Positions 13,284 through 24,727 of a DNA stretch of 64,000 bases are shown here, piece after piece (position 1 is the first letter of the stretch; each line of letters opens with the position of its first letter). The notes under the pieces are model-generated. The model was not told the origin of the DNA, did not search any database, and worked only from the letters and a program-made list of their open reading frames with translations. Both the position numbers and the translations under genes were made by a program. Source of the DNA: Trichoplax adhaerens (lineage: Eukaryota; Placozoa; Uniplacotomia; Trichoplacea; Trichoplacidae). The stretch spans positions 919,588 through 983,587 of the forward strand of contig NW_002060962.1 in assembly GCF_000150275.1 (NCBI RefSeq). The letters are read 5' to 3'.

Positions 13284-15111
13284 TAGTTGGGTACTACTAA
13301 TGTATAATGTCTGTGAAAGTGCTTTGTCAACATATTTAGGCAAATAATTATTCAATAGTTAGAAAATACTACTTTATAATCTTGCCTGTCTCTGTTTATT
13401 ACGAATTATCACGGTAAACTGTGTAATATGGATATAGTCGATATAGCATGTATGGCAAGTTTTAATTTATAGCGATTTGGGCTGTTGAATATTATCGCTA
13501 TAGAGATTCCTATACGGCATGATACTGTATCTTTAGCATTTTTGTATTATTTCTTCATCTCGAGAGGCATTAAAGGATATCATCTTAACTTTATGTCTTC
13601 GTGTCTGCAGTAGTTGACGTCTACCGCATATTTTGTAAATTACGGTTCTACTCCTTTGCTGGTAGTGAATACTATTTTTCGAAGTACAATACCTACACTG
13701 ATCTATAATTATTTGATACATGGCTGATGAGAATAGTGAAGCTACTTTGTTCGATGTTCTAAAAGACAAAAGCTGTATGCTCGATGTGGATTCTATTGCA
13801 GTATTAATGTGGTAAAATCAATTATCCAATATCCATCGGAGGTTTATGAATAGGGTACAGGACACTTTAAATTTTTATCACCTGGAATGCATGCAAATGA
13901 ATCTAAGTTTTGTAGCAATTAATATTTGCTAGGCTTTGCGGATCATGACATAATATTGAGAAAATTTATCATTCATCGAACGTCGTACTAATTGCTATTG
14001 TATTACTATACGAGTTTTTAATAGGTTATATGACCTATTCAATATAAATTATTAATGGGAGCTTTTTCGATGCAATCAAACTGTATTTTGAAGTATTAAC
14101 GCCATTAGACTAATACGTACATGTATCCCACATCACGTTCAAGATAGCTAGTTTACTAGTTTATAACAGATTTTTCAAGAATTCTAATAAAAATTTAGGA
14201 TACGTAGACACACGAAAGCGAATTGATCAGTAATGAACGTACGCGTAAGAAATAACCGCGATACTAATTTTTGACACATGACACAATTGCACTACCGTAT
14301 TAGAAATGAATAGCTGCTGCAAGATTCGATGGGCATGACATCCCAATTAGGCATAGTGATTGCAACCGTTGTTTTTATGCACACTGTTCATCGAACACTT
14401 TGTGATAAGTGACATGTGGACTTCGATTTAGCCTATTCCATCTTAAAGCAGAGTCCGCAAAACATAACGTATATTAGAATCAACCGATGTGGTGAATAAC
14501 ACTTTAATAACATACTGTAGTATTGAATACTATTTCAATGCCAGTAACATGAACCATAAGTATGTCCAATGTACGCATATTTACACGAATTACTACTGAC
14601 CGTTGTTATACTCTATAGGAATCTAATGGAAATGAATGATTTGCATACATAACTCATTTTCTACAGGTTCATCGTCTATGCTATAAATGGCAAAAGTAGA
14701 ACTACATTTCAATGGATATATATATATATTGAAGTAAGTTATAAAGATTAAAATTTAAGCTTGGAGGCGTTAGAAATCGCCGCACATTTTCAACCTGATC
14801 ATTAATGACATAAATTTAAATTCGTATTACTGTGGAGCAAGGCGATAATTCATGCAATATTCATTGATAGTCTGCAAACACGTTGAACTGTAGACATGAA
14901 GTATGAATAAAAATCTGTGAACTAAGATGTCTCTGGCTTTCTTCCAACTGAACATCATATTTCATAAAATAAAATTGCGCTATACTGTAAATTCCGTTTT
15001 TTCAATCTACAAGATAAAGCTAAAAATCTACAGCATACGGTCACAATATATCAAAATCATTCTGATACAGTCAATAAATTGTTCAGGATACTATGAGATC
15101 TATTTTTGTTG
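13284..15111. other. Intergenic between convergent genes, one candidate exon
   Basis: This is the shared 3' flank of the MS4A-like gene and the ADP-ribosylglycohydrolase, which point towards each other. Apart from the candidate exon at 13720-13811, no coding sequence is recognised. There is a short TA run near 14719-14731. Confidence 0.5.
13720..13811 (+). CDS. Orphan first-exon candidate, unknown product
   Basis: An ATG at 13720 opens a 30-codon frame with protein-like composition (starts MADENSEATLFDVLKDKSC, acidic then hydrophobic) that runs into a donor-like G|GTAAAA at 13812. I do not recognise it. A phase-compatible downstream segment bounded by good splice signals exists at about 14667-14732 (after TTTCTACAG, before GTAAGT), but its end is low-complexity TA and it may be chance. 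It may be the first exon of a small gene or a relic. Confidence 0.25.
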
Positions 15112-16817
15112 TTAGTTCTTAAAAGAATTTATCAACTGCTTAATATGATCAATTTGACGAATGCCATTTACCCATTCAGAGGGAATTTCAAAATTCTCTC
15201 GGCCACCAAGAGCACTACCAACAAAGAGAGATCTTGCAGCGTTATCTCCGCCAAAACCGGCGTTGAGGGCCAACGCCTGCTCAAAGCTTTCATGTCCATA
15301 TTTTACGATAAGTCGAGTAGCTATTGGAAGTGCTCCTGGAATATAGCAATATATGGCGACAGGAAGTGTGAATTCATTGCTCGTTCTGGTACCGAGGAAG
15401 GAGTTATTAGCATCTTCATCGGGTAATTGGGCAGCTTTGAATCCCTGCGTTGCAAATTCAATAACTTCGCTGTACTTATTCTTCAAAGTTTCTATAACTT
15501 CTTCTACTGCAGTGGAGGGTGTTTTATGCTGATGGACGATACGCCATAACACTCTCGACACAAATTCCGTAGCTGCATCTGTTTCTGAATTTTCATGAGT
15601 TACTCTGCAGTGTTGAATTGCAAATTCGACCAACTGTTCCTGATGACACAAAGGGTTCAAATTAAAATTGAGCTAAAAGTCTGATAGTCTATTACAGCCT
15701 AGCATTATTGAGAATATTGTAGTTGTACTCGTATGGCAGCAAATAAGAAGGAAACAATATATAACGATTGCTACTTTCTCCTATACCGTTTTATGTCATA
15801 AGCAACCTTCTTTCTTACCTCGCTATTTGAAACTAAGAGCAGAGGCACTTGTCTTGCTGCGGGGTTAAAATCATTCAGATCTATTCCTTTTACTTTTCCA
15901 TCTTCGAGATTTTTTAACGTTTCCTTTGTAGCATGGTCACTGAAATAACGATACAATATCATGTTAACGTCATTCCATAAGAGCAGGAGAAGGAAATAAT
16001 ACTGTTGTCATAGTTTACTTTCAGATAAGATAGTTATACTGTACTCGTATACGTAGTACTGTACTGTAAGCTTTTTATTTGACATTGCTTTTAAGGTATA
16101 ACATGGTCAATTATTAATTATGCTCCATTGCAAGAAATGCAATTCATTGCCTAACATCTTCACCAGCAATCACGCACAAGTACAGTATAGCATAATAGGC
16201 AGTGCTATGCAACGGAGTGGTTGAAAGTAGAGCCAATTGTCATGCTCACGATAGGACGTTAACATTAGCTATAAGATACGCGTAACCATTGCTCGGTAAC
16301 CTTGGTAAACACGATTCAATAATACATGTATAACGAACAAGTTACGTTCAAGGATTTATCAACATCGCTAATACTACATAAGCTAATTCATAACAATGCC
16401 TAAGAGTATAGTATGTAGTAAAACTTGGTCAAATTAGCCTGAAAGAAATGATTTCATCGGTCGAGGAAAAAGTTAGGAGAAGTTTTCTAAACAATGACGC
16501 AGCATTCTTTTCAGGTGTTAGCGTTATACGCAGCGAGTGTTGCATTGCAAGTCTACTTCAGACATTGCAATCTATACGAATAACTGCAAAAGTAACTATC
16601 ATTGGATACGAACTGATAGCTGGAGCTCGTTTTCCAGTGAGATTGCCAACGTTGTCTAAAATCTTCAACATGGAAGGTTTTCTTTGCAGCCAGACTTTCC
16701 AGTAAAATTAGCATAGATTCACCATAATGGGTGAAATCGCCAGCATCCTTGCCTTGATGATAGTCATTCAATTTGGGCGGTAGCAAACGATTGACAACAC
16801 CAACCTCTTCTGATATC
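15112..16817 (-). CDS. ADP-ribosylglycohydrolase family (crystallin J1-like), 5' end lost in gap
   Basis: Three exons are visible on the minus strand: about 16614-16816, 15819-15939 and 15112-15639 (stop included). The first is truncated by the N gap, so the N terminus is missing. The sequence reads RLLPPKLNDYHQGKDAGDF, then HYGESMLILLESLA, a DHATKETLKNLEDGK stretch, and near the C terminus GFGGDNAARSLFVGSALGG. This is the DraG/J1-crystallin pattern, where the GGDNA segment takes the place of the GGDTD metal motif of active ADP-ribosyl hydrolases. Members either remove ADP-ribose from proteins or, as in jellyfish, serve as lens crystallins. With the GGDTD Asp changed, activity is uncertain. 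The donor of the first visible exon (TATCA|GTTCG) is weak and inferred from phase. The 5' exons must lie in the gap or beyond the repeats to the right. Confidence 0.85.
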
Positions 16818-16867
16818 NNNNNNNNNNNNNNNNNNNNNNNNNNNNNNNNNNNNNNNNNNNNNNNNNN
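16818..16867. other. Assembly gap (50 N)
   Basis: Exactly 50 N, a conventional placeholder for an unsized join. Its right edge is the start of dispersed-repeat copy 2 and its left edge is inside a coding exon, so both the true distance and the adjacency are uncertain. Confidence 0.99.
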
Positions 16868-16868
16868 T

Positions 16869-17586
16869 AGTGATCCTGTTATACAGGCTGTTATTTTCTA
16901 CTTAGATCTGCTTGAAAGCCGTTCTATAAGATCATATAATGGCTTTTAAAATAATAGTCGTGAATAAGAAAACAGACATAGAAGATTCATATTAAGTAGT
17001 ATGTAACTACTCCATTGCAAATTTCGACATTTTCTGGCTCCTCTAGTCGGTAAAGTCCGTCCATCCGAGGTATTGTTCCATAGTACAGTGTACAGTACTG
17101 TAAAATGTACAGTGTAAATTGCTGTAGGCGTCCGTGGTCGGCCACCTGCCTTCATACTGTGCTGTATTGTACTGGACACTGTGGACAGTACTGTACTGTA
17201 CAACGAGCGAGGGGTCTACAGTACAAGTAGCATAACTTGAAAACAAAACTACTGTAAACCTGATGACATCATCGATTCCGTATTGAACTGTACTCCGGTG
17301 AGTGTACCTGATGTGTGCAAATTACATATACCGCATCTTGGGTAGTATTTAGTATACACTGTATGATACATAAGGTGTTTTTGCCTTGCTAGCCTAGTCG
17401 TATGTCCTGAATGAATCGCCGATGGTGACATGACTTTTGTTCCAAGGACGAGTAGGTCACTTTCAGCAGTCTCGACTGTAAAAAGGATGACGATACGGTA
17501 CTGTACTGGTACTGGTAGATGTCACGGTGTGACACAGCTACAGTGCTGCTACACCTGTCCGAAGGTTTGGTTCTATTACTGTATTA
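16869..17586. repeat. Dispersed repeat, copy 2
   Basis: Direct-orientation copy of 9438-10130. It differs by a handful of substitutions, a small insertion in the GTAC-rich centre and another near 17540. It begins right at the N gap, so its true left end may be hidden. At its right end it passes into the ACTGTAC array, whereas copy 1 passes into unique sequence before the MS4A-like gene. Confidence 0.88.
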
Positions 17587-18055
17587 TACTGTACATTGTA
17601 CAGCAATGTAAGTTTGGAAATACTTTACTGTACTGTACAGTGTACTGTACAGTGTACAGTGTACTGTACAGTGTACAGTGTACAGTACAGTAGACGGTTC
17701 AGTACAGTGTACAGTAATTTTGGGGAGAAATACTGTACAGTACTGTACTGTACACTGTACAGTATGTACAGTATCATAAAGCACGAAGTACAGTACTACA
17801 GTATGCACTGTACACTGTACACTGTTTGAAACTGTTTGAAACGTGTTTGTGAAGTGAAACCACTGTTTGAAGCGCACATTGTTTGAAACGTGTTTGTGAA
17901 GTGAAATCACTGTTTGAAGCGCACACTGTTTGAAACGTGTTTGTGAAGTGAAACCACTGTTCTGAAACGTACACTGTTGGCCCACCGTACTGTACTGTAC
18001 AGTACAGTGTACAGTGTACACTGTACAATGTGTACTGTACCCCGTACTGCAAACA
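17583..18055. repeat. ACTGTACAGT palindrome array with embedded 47-bp tandem repeat
   Basis: About 240 bases (17583-17823) and again 17975-18050 consist almost entirely of overlapping self-complementary words (ACTGTAC, GTACAGT, TGTACA), so either strand can fold on itself. Between them, from 17833, three copies of a 47-bp unit begin at 17833, 17880 and 17927 (key words TGTTTGAAACGTGTTTGTG and AAGTGAAACCACTG), the third diverged at its end. No coding potential. Confidence 0.9.
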
Positions 18056-18067
18056 CTTTTCAATGGA

Positions 18068-18081
18068 CGATGACGTCATCG
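18068..18081. promoter_or_regulatory. CRE-type palindrome (TGACGTCA)
   Basis: A perfect 14-base palindrome, CGATGACGTCATCG, contains the full cAMP-response element TGACGTCA bound by CREB/ATF bZIP factors. It sits about 640 bases upstream of the RAB20-like start codon, just right of the palindrome array. Function is inferred from the motif only. Confidence 0.45.
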
Positions 18082-18410
18082 AAATGACTCTGATTGCTGT
18101 AGAAACATAGAGAAAGCTGTCACGTATCTTCAGTGATATTGAAGGCAGCCTAACTACTTCCTGTATGCCTGCCGCTAGTATGGGGGATTTCTTCTTTCTA
18201 GCACTTGTAAAACTATCCATGAAAAGTGTATGCTGTACTAGGGAATCTCTCAGGCAGGGACTACTCTAGAGAAAGTTTGTACTTTCTCTTTCTAATTTGT
18301 CAGCTCTTTCGCCTTCAAAAGATAATCTCAAGGAAACTAGTCCAGTAGTGAATCAATCAGTACGGGATCGGACGGATGATGAGACAGTGTTCGATTGCTG
18401 TCAACTACAG

Positions 18411-18540
18411 TGCTCAGTACTCAGTACAGTCCTGTACAGTACTGTACTACCATACTGTACAGTACTGTACACTTGTACAGTACATGCAGACTTCCACCAG
18501 TATGTACAGTACTGTATACTGTACACTGTACAGTAGTACC
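18411..18540. repeat. Second ACTGTAC palindrome cluster
   Basis: A further run of ACTGTACAGT-type words, shorter and more interrupted than the one at 17583-18055. It ends about 180 bases before the RAB20-like start codon, so it lies in that gene's likely promoter or 5' UTR. Confidence 0.85.
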
Positions 18541-18719
18541 GTAGTCTTATTTTACCTACTAGTCACTGTAGTCTCTTCCAGTTGCAGTGTTAAAGGTGAA
18601 ACTGGTGATCGGAGCTTGGTGAGGGAGAAAGAAACAAAATCCAACGGGTAGTTTCTATGCTAATCGAAAAGATTGAGAGTTAAAAAGCAAAATAAAACAG
18701 TTTATGCTCTTCATACAAT

Positions 18720-21225
18720 ATGACATCTTCCAATTTGAAGAAAGCGTAAGTTTGATCTCCAAAATGGTTGAATAGGATGTTAAGTTCACTTATTCACACT
18801 TTACAAATATAATCATCACAGTGCCAATGAATTGCCTAGAAATACCCTATAATAGATTGTAGAAGGAATGGACTACTGCAATAGTAATATTATTATTTAT
18901 TTTTATGACTGGATGGAATAGTTATAAGACAAGCAAAGAAAACCGCTTTATCTGCTAGTTAAAATGTGTATTTGTCAAGTCCTGCTTGGCTTACTACAGA
19001 TGATAGCCACCAGTAGAGGTATCATCTTATAAAATAGCAACGGACACCACAATCAATGCTGATGAGCTTGATACTCGTATGTCTTCTGTTTGATAGTATA
19101 GCCGAGTTCCATCTTTCGCATCGTCCTTATTTTACCCTAAACGCTTAGCTATGAATATTAAAGTAGCAATCGTCATGCTGATTGATATGGGTAATGCGAT
19201 GGTACATGACAAGTTGTTTTCCTTTTAGCAAGATGAAAACATACCCTAGTGCAGTGTATACTGTATATTAGCGGAAACAGACTGTTGACAATGATTATTA
19301 CAAGCCCTGAATGCATAGCTTAATTAAGAAATTGCTTGCAATTGCCGTAAAATTCAGAAAGTTGCCGATAAATTCCATTTCATTCCTGGCCGGCTTGTTT
19401 GTTATAAAACTCTTCCTGATGAAACAATTGTTCGTCTATTATTATAATCTTCTAATTTCAGGATGTAACGATCAGTGTAATTCTATATTTTTATCATTGA
19501 TTATCCGTATTGATCTAGGTTAATGCGATATTGATATGTGCTTGTTAGTAGGATTTATTGTAGATACAAGTAGAATATTATTTATGTAGGCCGAATAGTA
19601 CATAATCGAATGCTTGTATTAAAAAAATCAAAATTTCAAAAAATTGTAAAAACTTTTTTCGTTCATTTTAGAGATGTCAAGATTGTAATCATGGGAGAAT
19701 CAGGAGTTGGCAAAACCTCATTTATCGGCCGTTATTTGAAAGGAACTTTTTCCGTCCAACCACATGTGAGTATAATAAATTGGTAGAATGATATAGCGGC
19801 ACGAGTTAGAAGCTTGCCGCTTAGCAAAATGTTTATCTAATAGTCTGTGCCTTGTGTTTATACAAGTTGATCTTAAAGATGAGAAAGTGATGACCGAAGC
19901 ACTTACACTTCATTTTCACAAATGTTATACAGTATAGGCCGGGTCATGTGTAGTGTAATTACTTAAGAGCAAGTACATTCGGCAGTACTAATCTTACAGT
20001 AGTGAATCTATCAACGATATTCGTTGTTAATAAGCTAGATGTTAATGTTTCAGTATGTGTAAGTTAAAGTTTATTGAATAGTTGAGCAGAAGTACTGCTT
20101 AATGTTACGTTGGATCGAGATAGAAAGTCTCCAACTTTTGAGTAAATAATTTACGTAATTTATTCGAAAATCAGATCATTATAATGTTGTAGTAGTGCTT
20201 TGTCTATGTGAACGACAATCCGTGTATCATAGTTTTTGTGTGTTATTGTTTGTTATAGATGCTTCATAAACATATCGTAGTCGTATATGCTGAAGTAGAC
20301 CATACTTGTAATTGAGGCATTACTTTCAAATAATTATGTTGCATTATTCATCGTCGTTCTATGTCAAATTGTTCCATCGAATTTATTGTTTCATATCGCA
20401 TTCTAGACTATGGGTGCTGCTTTTAGTATGCAGAAATGGGGTCATTATAACGCTGCGATTTGGGTAAGACAATATCGTCGGTTTGCTGAATTGGACATTT
20501 GTTACTATACTAATAGCTAGTTATAGCTTTTTACTACCATATACGTATAGAGTGTATTTTACCAATGATATACCATTAAAATGAGCCTTTGTGAAGCGTC
20601 TAATATTATCCCTAGTTTTAGGTAGTATTAACCTAGACGACTACTCACCACTTGCTCGTATATCGAAAATTACAGCAAGCATATGTATTAAATTCTCTAC
20701 TATCTTGAAATGTCTTTTCTTACTTAGGATACTGCTGGGGAAGAGAGATATGGACGCTTAACATCATTTTATTGTCGTGGTGCTTCTGGAGTTATTATTG
20801 CATACGATATTACCTCGAAAAAGTCATTCGATACACTGAAGGAAAGATTCATACCGTTGCTCGATGAGAATGATACCCATGTACTTGTTGCTGTTGTTGG
20901 TACGAAGAAAGACTTAATCGATACAGCGGGTAGAGAAGTATCGCAAGAGGATGGCAAAACAATGGCTATAAATTTAAACGAGAATTGGCAGGGTCAAAAG
21001 TTGCAACAGATCCCATTCTTTGAAACTAGCTCTAAGGCTGGAATAAATGTAAAGGAAGTTTTTAAATTTTTGTTATCGAATTTATTACCATTAGATGATT
21101 CAAATAATACGAATTTGGAGCAATTGAATAATTCTAAATCGCAAAACACTGTGGATACTATTACTTTAAGTAATACAAGACCAAAAAATAGTCAACAAAC
21201 AGGCAAAAGTGGTTCATGTTGTTAA
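18720..21225 (+). CDS. RAB20: RAB20-like small GTPase
   Basis: Exons 18720-18745, 19672-19765, 20407-20463 and 20728-21225 join in phase to 224 residues (human RAB20: 234). P-loop GESGVGKT is at 17-24, the switch I Thr is in TMGAAF (41-46), and the DxxG motif reads WDTAGEER (59-66). G4 is TKKD at 118-121, G5 is ETSSK at 158-162, and the protein ends in two cysteines for geranylgeranylation. The exon 3 stretch MGAAFSMQKWGHYNAAIW matches RAB20's unusual GGAFYLKQW...SIW, which separates it from other Rabs. RAB20 acts on endosomes and phagosomes during maturation. The catalytic Gln of most Rabs is Glu (residue 64) here. The 26-base first coding exon codes only eight residues plus two bases, but the phase match and strong donor support it. 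Confidence 0.85.
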
Positions 21226-23200
21226 ATATCATTGGCTGTGTATTTTATTAGACTTAATTATGCTATAAACTGCAGTATCACGTAATTTATATCATGTATT
21301 ATTTATCACAATCTTATCGTAAAGTGGATTTTAGATCGAATAGAAATTTTTTATGAACAAAACAGTCCTATATACGTTTAATTATATGTAAAAATATCAG
21401 AAAGAAAATGTTTTAGATGTACAGTGATAGTTGTGAGATATAAAATTTTGGGTTTGTATTTGCCAACATTTTTATCAAGTAATTGATGATTTGTTACTCA
21501 GGTGATGAGCAAATCAGTAAAATATAGCTAGTTTCTTTTTCTAATTGATAAATGTAGAAAGCTGATATTGAACCGCTATTTTTAATTATTATAATATGTA
21601 GGCAGACATAGTAATCAAAATTGAAAATGTTAGCATCCTTAATTAAAATCAAGTCCTTAATTACAGTGCATATCTCAGCAACTTGTCCGATTATAATAAT
21701 TATTATCATTTTTGTTTGAACTTCATCTTCTGTGGATAATGCTCATTTTTAGATCTAATCTCCGTCATTTCAGAGTTAAAACTTTATGTAATATCAAAAA
21801 TTCCATTTATCCAAATGCAAACAAATATATATATAACAAATTTTTGACCTTAAGTAAATTGATGTAGTAACTTTTTTCATCAACTACTGGGTTCAAACTC
21901 ATTGCCTTAACCCTGCAATTTGATCAAAATACAGGCAGTAAATTAACTATTAACTAAAGATAACCATCTCCAATAACATGTGTAAAGCTGCATTGGAAAA
22001 CTTATTATTTTTATTTCGTAAATTTTACAATATGTGCTTATGAGCTCTAACGAAATACTAATTATAGTGAATACCAATTTAAGCTTAAAATAAATATGAT
22101 GAAGATTACTAGGTGGATGAGTGACTAATATCAAATCTTATACTGTGTCTTTTTAAGATTCTAGATGTCGTACATATATTATTCAACGCATGCATGAATA
22201 CTTTACTGTTACACTTTTAATCAGCTTCAATTTTCATGCATTTCATATTCGCACATGGGTTAAATTATAACTATTTTTCCCGATATCAATTATTTTTTAA
22301 GTCAGTTTCATAATTAATGTAAGGTTTAGCGACTATCAAACTCTTTTCTCGTATCTTTTGGCTTCCGTAATATTATATAATCGTACTTTAGGCTTATGCA
22401 AGCAGTAACAGATCATCTTATTTGCAATCCTGTTGGTAGATACTCTTGTACAGAAAACATTTTTAGCTCTGTTAAAAGGGACATGATAGAGCTTGCTTCT
22501 TGTTGAATTTATTAATGAAAATATATGCTAGCTAATCATTGCCTGTGACTAATAGTACTTCAAGTTATGCAAAAGAAATGAGATTCAGAACACAATAGAT
22601 AACCAACAAAATTGGGAGCAGTTGGTCGGTAGGAACAGCTACTTTGTCTGTAGATGGAAGCAGTCCATGCCTGTTTGTTAGATAGCTACAAATATTACCA
22701 TAACAAATTTAGGAACTTTGCAAGAGACGGCAAATAAGTCTTACAATATTTTAAAGGGAGATCAATTTTGCAAACGCAATTCTGGTAGCCCATATACATC
22801 TCAAATACTGTATTACAATAGCTTGATAATCAGATAAATAAACTGGTGGAATGATACAAATTATATATTACAGATATCATTAATTATGGTAAATAAAATG
22901 AATTAGATCCTCGTATAATTAAAAAGTCTTTACCTATAGACAAAACTGTCTACACTTGCATATACGCGTAAACTACATTTTAGAGTGGAATTTATCAGGT
23001 ACAAAGTCAGGTTTATATGAATTTTTCGACTTGGTCCACTAATTATAATCAATTGGTATTACGAAAACGTACTCGTAAATATACTTTAACAATTAATAGA
23101 TAAATAAGATCATCAAGAGATTTTGAAAGTGTAGCATTATTGCGAGGGCAGACAGTATTATTTCCCCTTTGCGGTTATAGAAAGGATAGGATATACTAAT
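21226..23200. other. Intergenic between convergent genes
   Basis: 3' flanks of the RAB20-like gene (plus) and the first PM20D1-like gene (minus). AT-rich, with short TA runs near 21820-21840. No coding exon, RNA gene or repeat array recognised. Confidence 0.6.
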
Positions 23201-24727
23201 TTATAGATCTTGATGACCTTTGTCAAAAGCTGATTTTAAATTTGCAGATTTTTCAGCATTAATCATTAAATGATAATAAAAATTGATGGTTTGCTCATAA
23301 TTTTTGATTTTAATTTTTTCATTGTTTCCATGGATTCCCTTTAATTCAGCACTGTTTAAAAAGGAAGGTGCAAATCGATATATATTCTTACTGAGTTTGA
23401 CGAAGTGTTTCGAATCGCTGGACGCAATGAAAAGTGCTGGAGCTACGGGTACTTCAAATATTTGATATATACTTTGATGCAGAATTCGATAGCCATCAGA
23501 ATCGGTTGGCGAAATCGGTGAAGGTTCATATGCACTGAGTATTTTAACCTTTACTCGATCATCTTGGATTATTTTTTTATCAATTTTGAGAACATCCGCC
23601 ACTGATTGCAGTGGATGAATACGATGGTTTACCACTGCTTTTGCTGTTGATGAAATGACGTTCCACTTTACACCAGCATTAAACATAGTTAAGGCGGTAG
23701 TGGTGCGTATAATTGCGTTTGTATTCGGTTTTAATGCAAATGCGCGAGCGATTAGAGGTCCAAAAAGCCATAAATTAGCCATTAGAACGCGATGCGGTAA
23801 TGTCATTTTGTTTACTACGTACTCTAACAATAATCGTTCGGGTCCTTTTCCAAAGAAGTTCTCATGGGGATTTTGCTCTAATGATACCATAGCCTTCGAT
23901 AAGATGCCAATGCTAGTTTCTCCAGCTGGCATTGAAGCATGTCCTGGAGTGACAGAGACACTAAATTCGAATGTTGCCATACCTTTTTCAGCGATACCAA
24001 TTAATGCGACGGGGGTTTGCATGCCTGGTAATATGCCATCCGCTACGACCATCCCTTCATCAGAAATAAAGTCGAGCGTTATTCCTCGTGAAGAAAAGTA
24101 ATTGGCAACCGCTTTTGCACCTCGGAGACCCGATACCTCTTCGTCATGACCCATCGCCATATAAAATGTACGAATAGGTCTTTGACCTTTAGCCAGTCTA
24201 AATTCTAGTGCTTCCATCATACCGAATAACGTTTGCTTGACATCAAGTGTACCTCGACCGAAAATATAGCCTTCTTTAACAGTGGCTGAAAAGGGATCAA
24301 CTTGCCATTCTGCAGCCTTGGCAGGGACTACATCTAGATGGCTAACCAGCATGTATGGAGGTAAGGTGCTATTTGTGCCTTCAACACGATATAACAAGGT
24401 ATAATTTGCAAACAAGATACGTTGGATAAAGTTGGATGAATGGATAAGTGGAAACGATTCTTGAATATGATCATGCAATTGTAGAATGGCTGTGAAATTA
24501 CAATTATCGATAGATGTGCATACCGTTGGTATTTGAATAGCAGTTCTAAAGTGTTGCAATCTTACATCATTTAATGGGATAAAGTCCGAATCCGATACTT
24601 TACACTTCTCAAAATAGGGTTGAGCGTCAGGGAAGGTAACAGTTCTGATAATAACTGCAACGATAATCACGCCTAATATTAGTAATAGTGATTTCAGTAT
24701 AAGCGATAAAATCTTTCTTGTTTTCAT
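23201..24727 (-). CDS. PM20D1-like M20 peptidase, paralogue A
   Basis: One exon, 508 residues from the ATG at 24727; in-frame codons further upstream lack an ATG. A hydrophobic N-terminal segment (about 9-30) makes it a signal-anchored or secreted protein. All M20 metal ligands and the catalytic Glu are visible: H130 and D132 (HLDVVP), D162 (GRGTLD), E196-E197 (GHDEE), D223 (SDEG), and H441 in SDSKHF. The lid-domain motif GHASMP is intact (H263). Human PM20D1 is a secreted enzyme that makes and breaks N-fatty-acyl amino acids, which act as mitochondrial uncouplers, so the same reaction is likely (inference). It is head-to-head with a paralogue at 25514. The lack of introns in both, among intron-rich neighbours, suggests an intronless common ancestor followed by inverted duplication. 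Confidence 0.9.
   Translation of the reverse strand: MKTRKILSLILKSLLLILGVIIVAVIIRTVTFPDAQPYFEKCKVSDSDFIPLNDVRLQHFRTAIQIPTVCTSIDNCNFTAILQLHDHIQESFPLIHSSNFIQRILFANYTLLYRVEGTNSTLPPYMLVSHLDVVPAKAAEWQVDPFSATVKEGYIFGRGTLDVKQTLFGMMEALEFRLAKGQRPIRTFYMAMGHDEEVSGLRGAKAVANYFSSRGITLDFISDEGMVVADGILPGMQTPVALIGIAEKGMATFEFSVSVTPGHASMPAGETSIGILSKAMVSLEQNPHENFFGKGPERLLLEYVVNKMTLPHRVLMANLWLFGPLIARAFALKPNTNAIIRTTTALTMFNAGVKWNVISSTAKAVVNHRIHPLQSVADVLKIDKKIIQDDRVKVKILSAYEPSPISPTDSDGYRILHQSIYQIFEVPVAPALFIASSDSKHFVKLSKNIYRFAPSFLNSAELKGIHGNNEKIKIKNYEQTINFYYHLMINAEKSANLKSAFDKGHQDL

Noticed and set aside
15161-15426. Plus-strand frames over the hydrolase exon
   Set aside because: Antisense shadows of the ADP-ribosylglycohydrolase exon.
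17584-18220. Long open frames (up to 159 codons) through the palindrome array, rich in Cys, Thr and Tyr
   Set aside because: Produced by the repetitive ACTGTAC word and the 47-bp repeat, which happen to lack stops; low-complexity translation in several frames on both strands.
23655-24101. 148-codon plus-strand frame
   Set aside because: Antisense of the conserved PM20D1-like A coding sequence.
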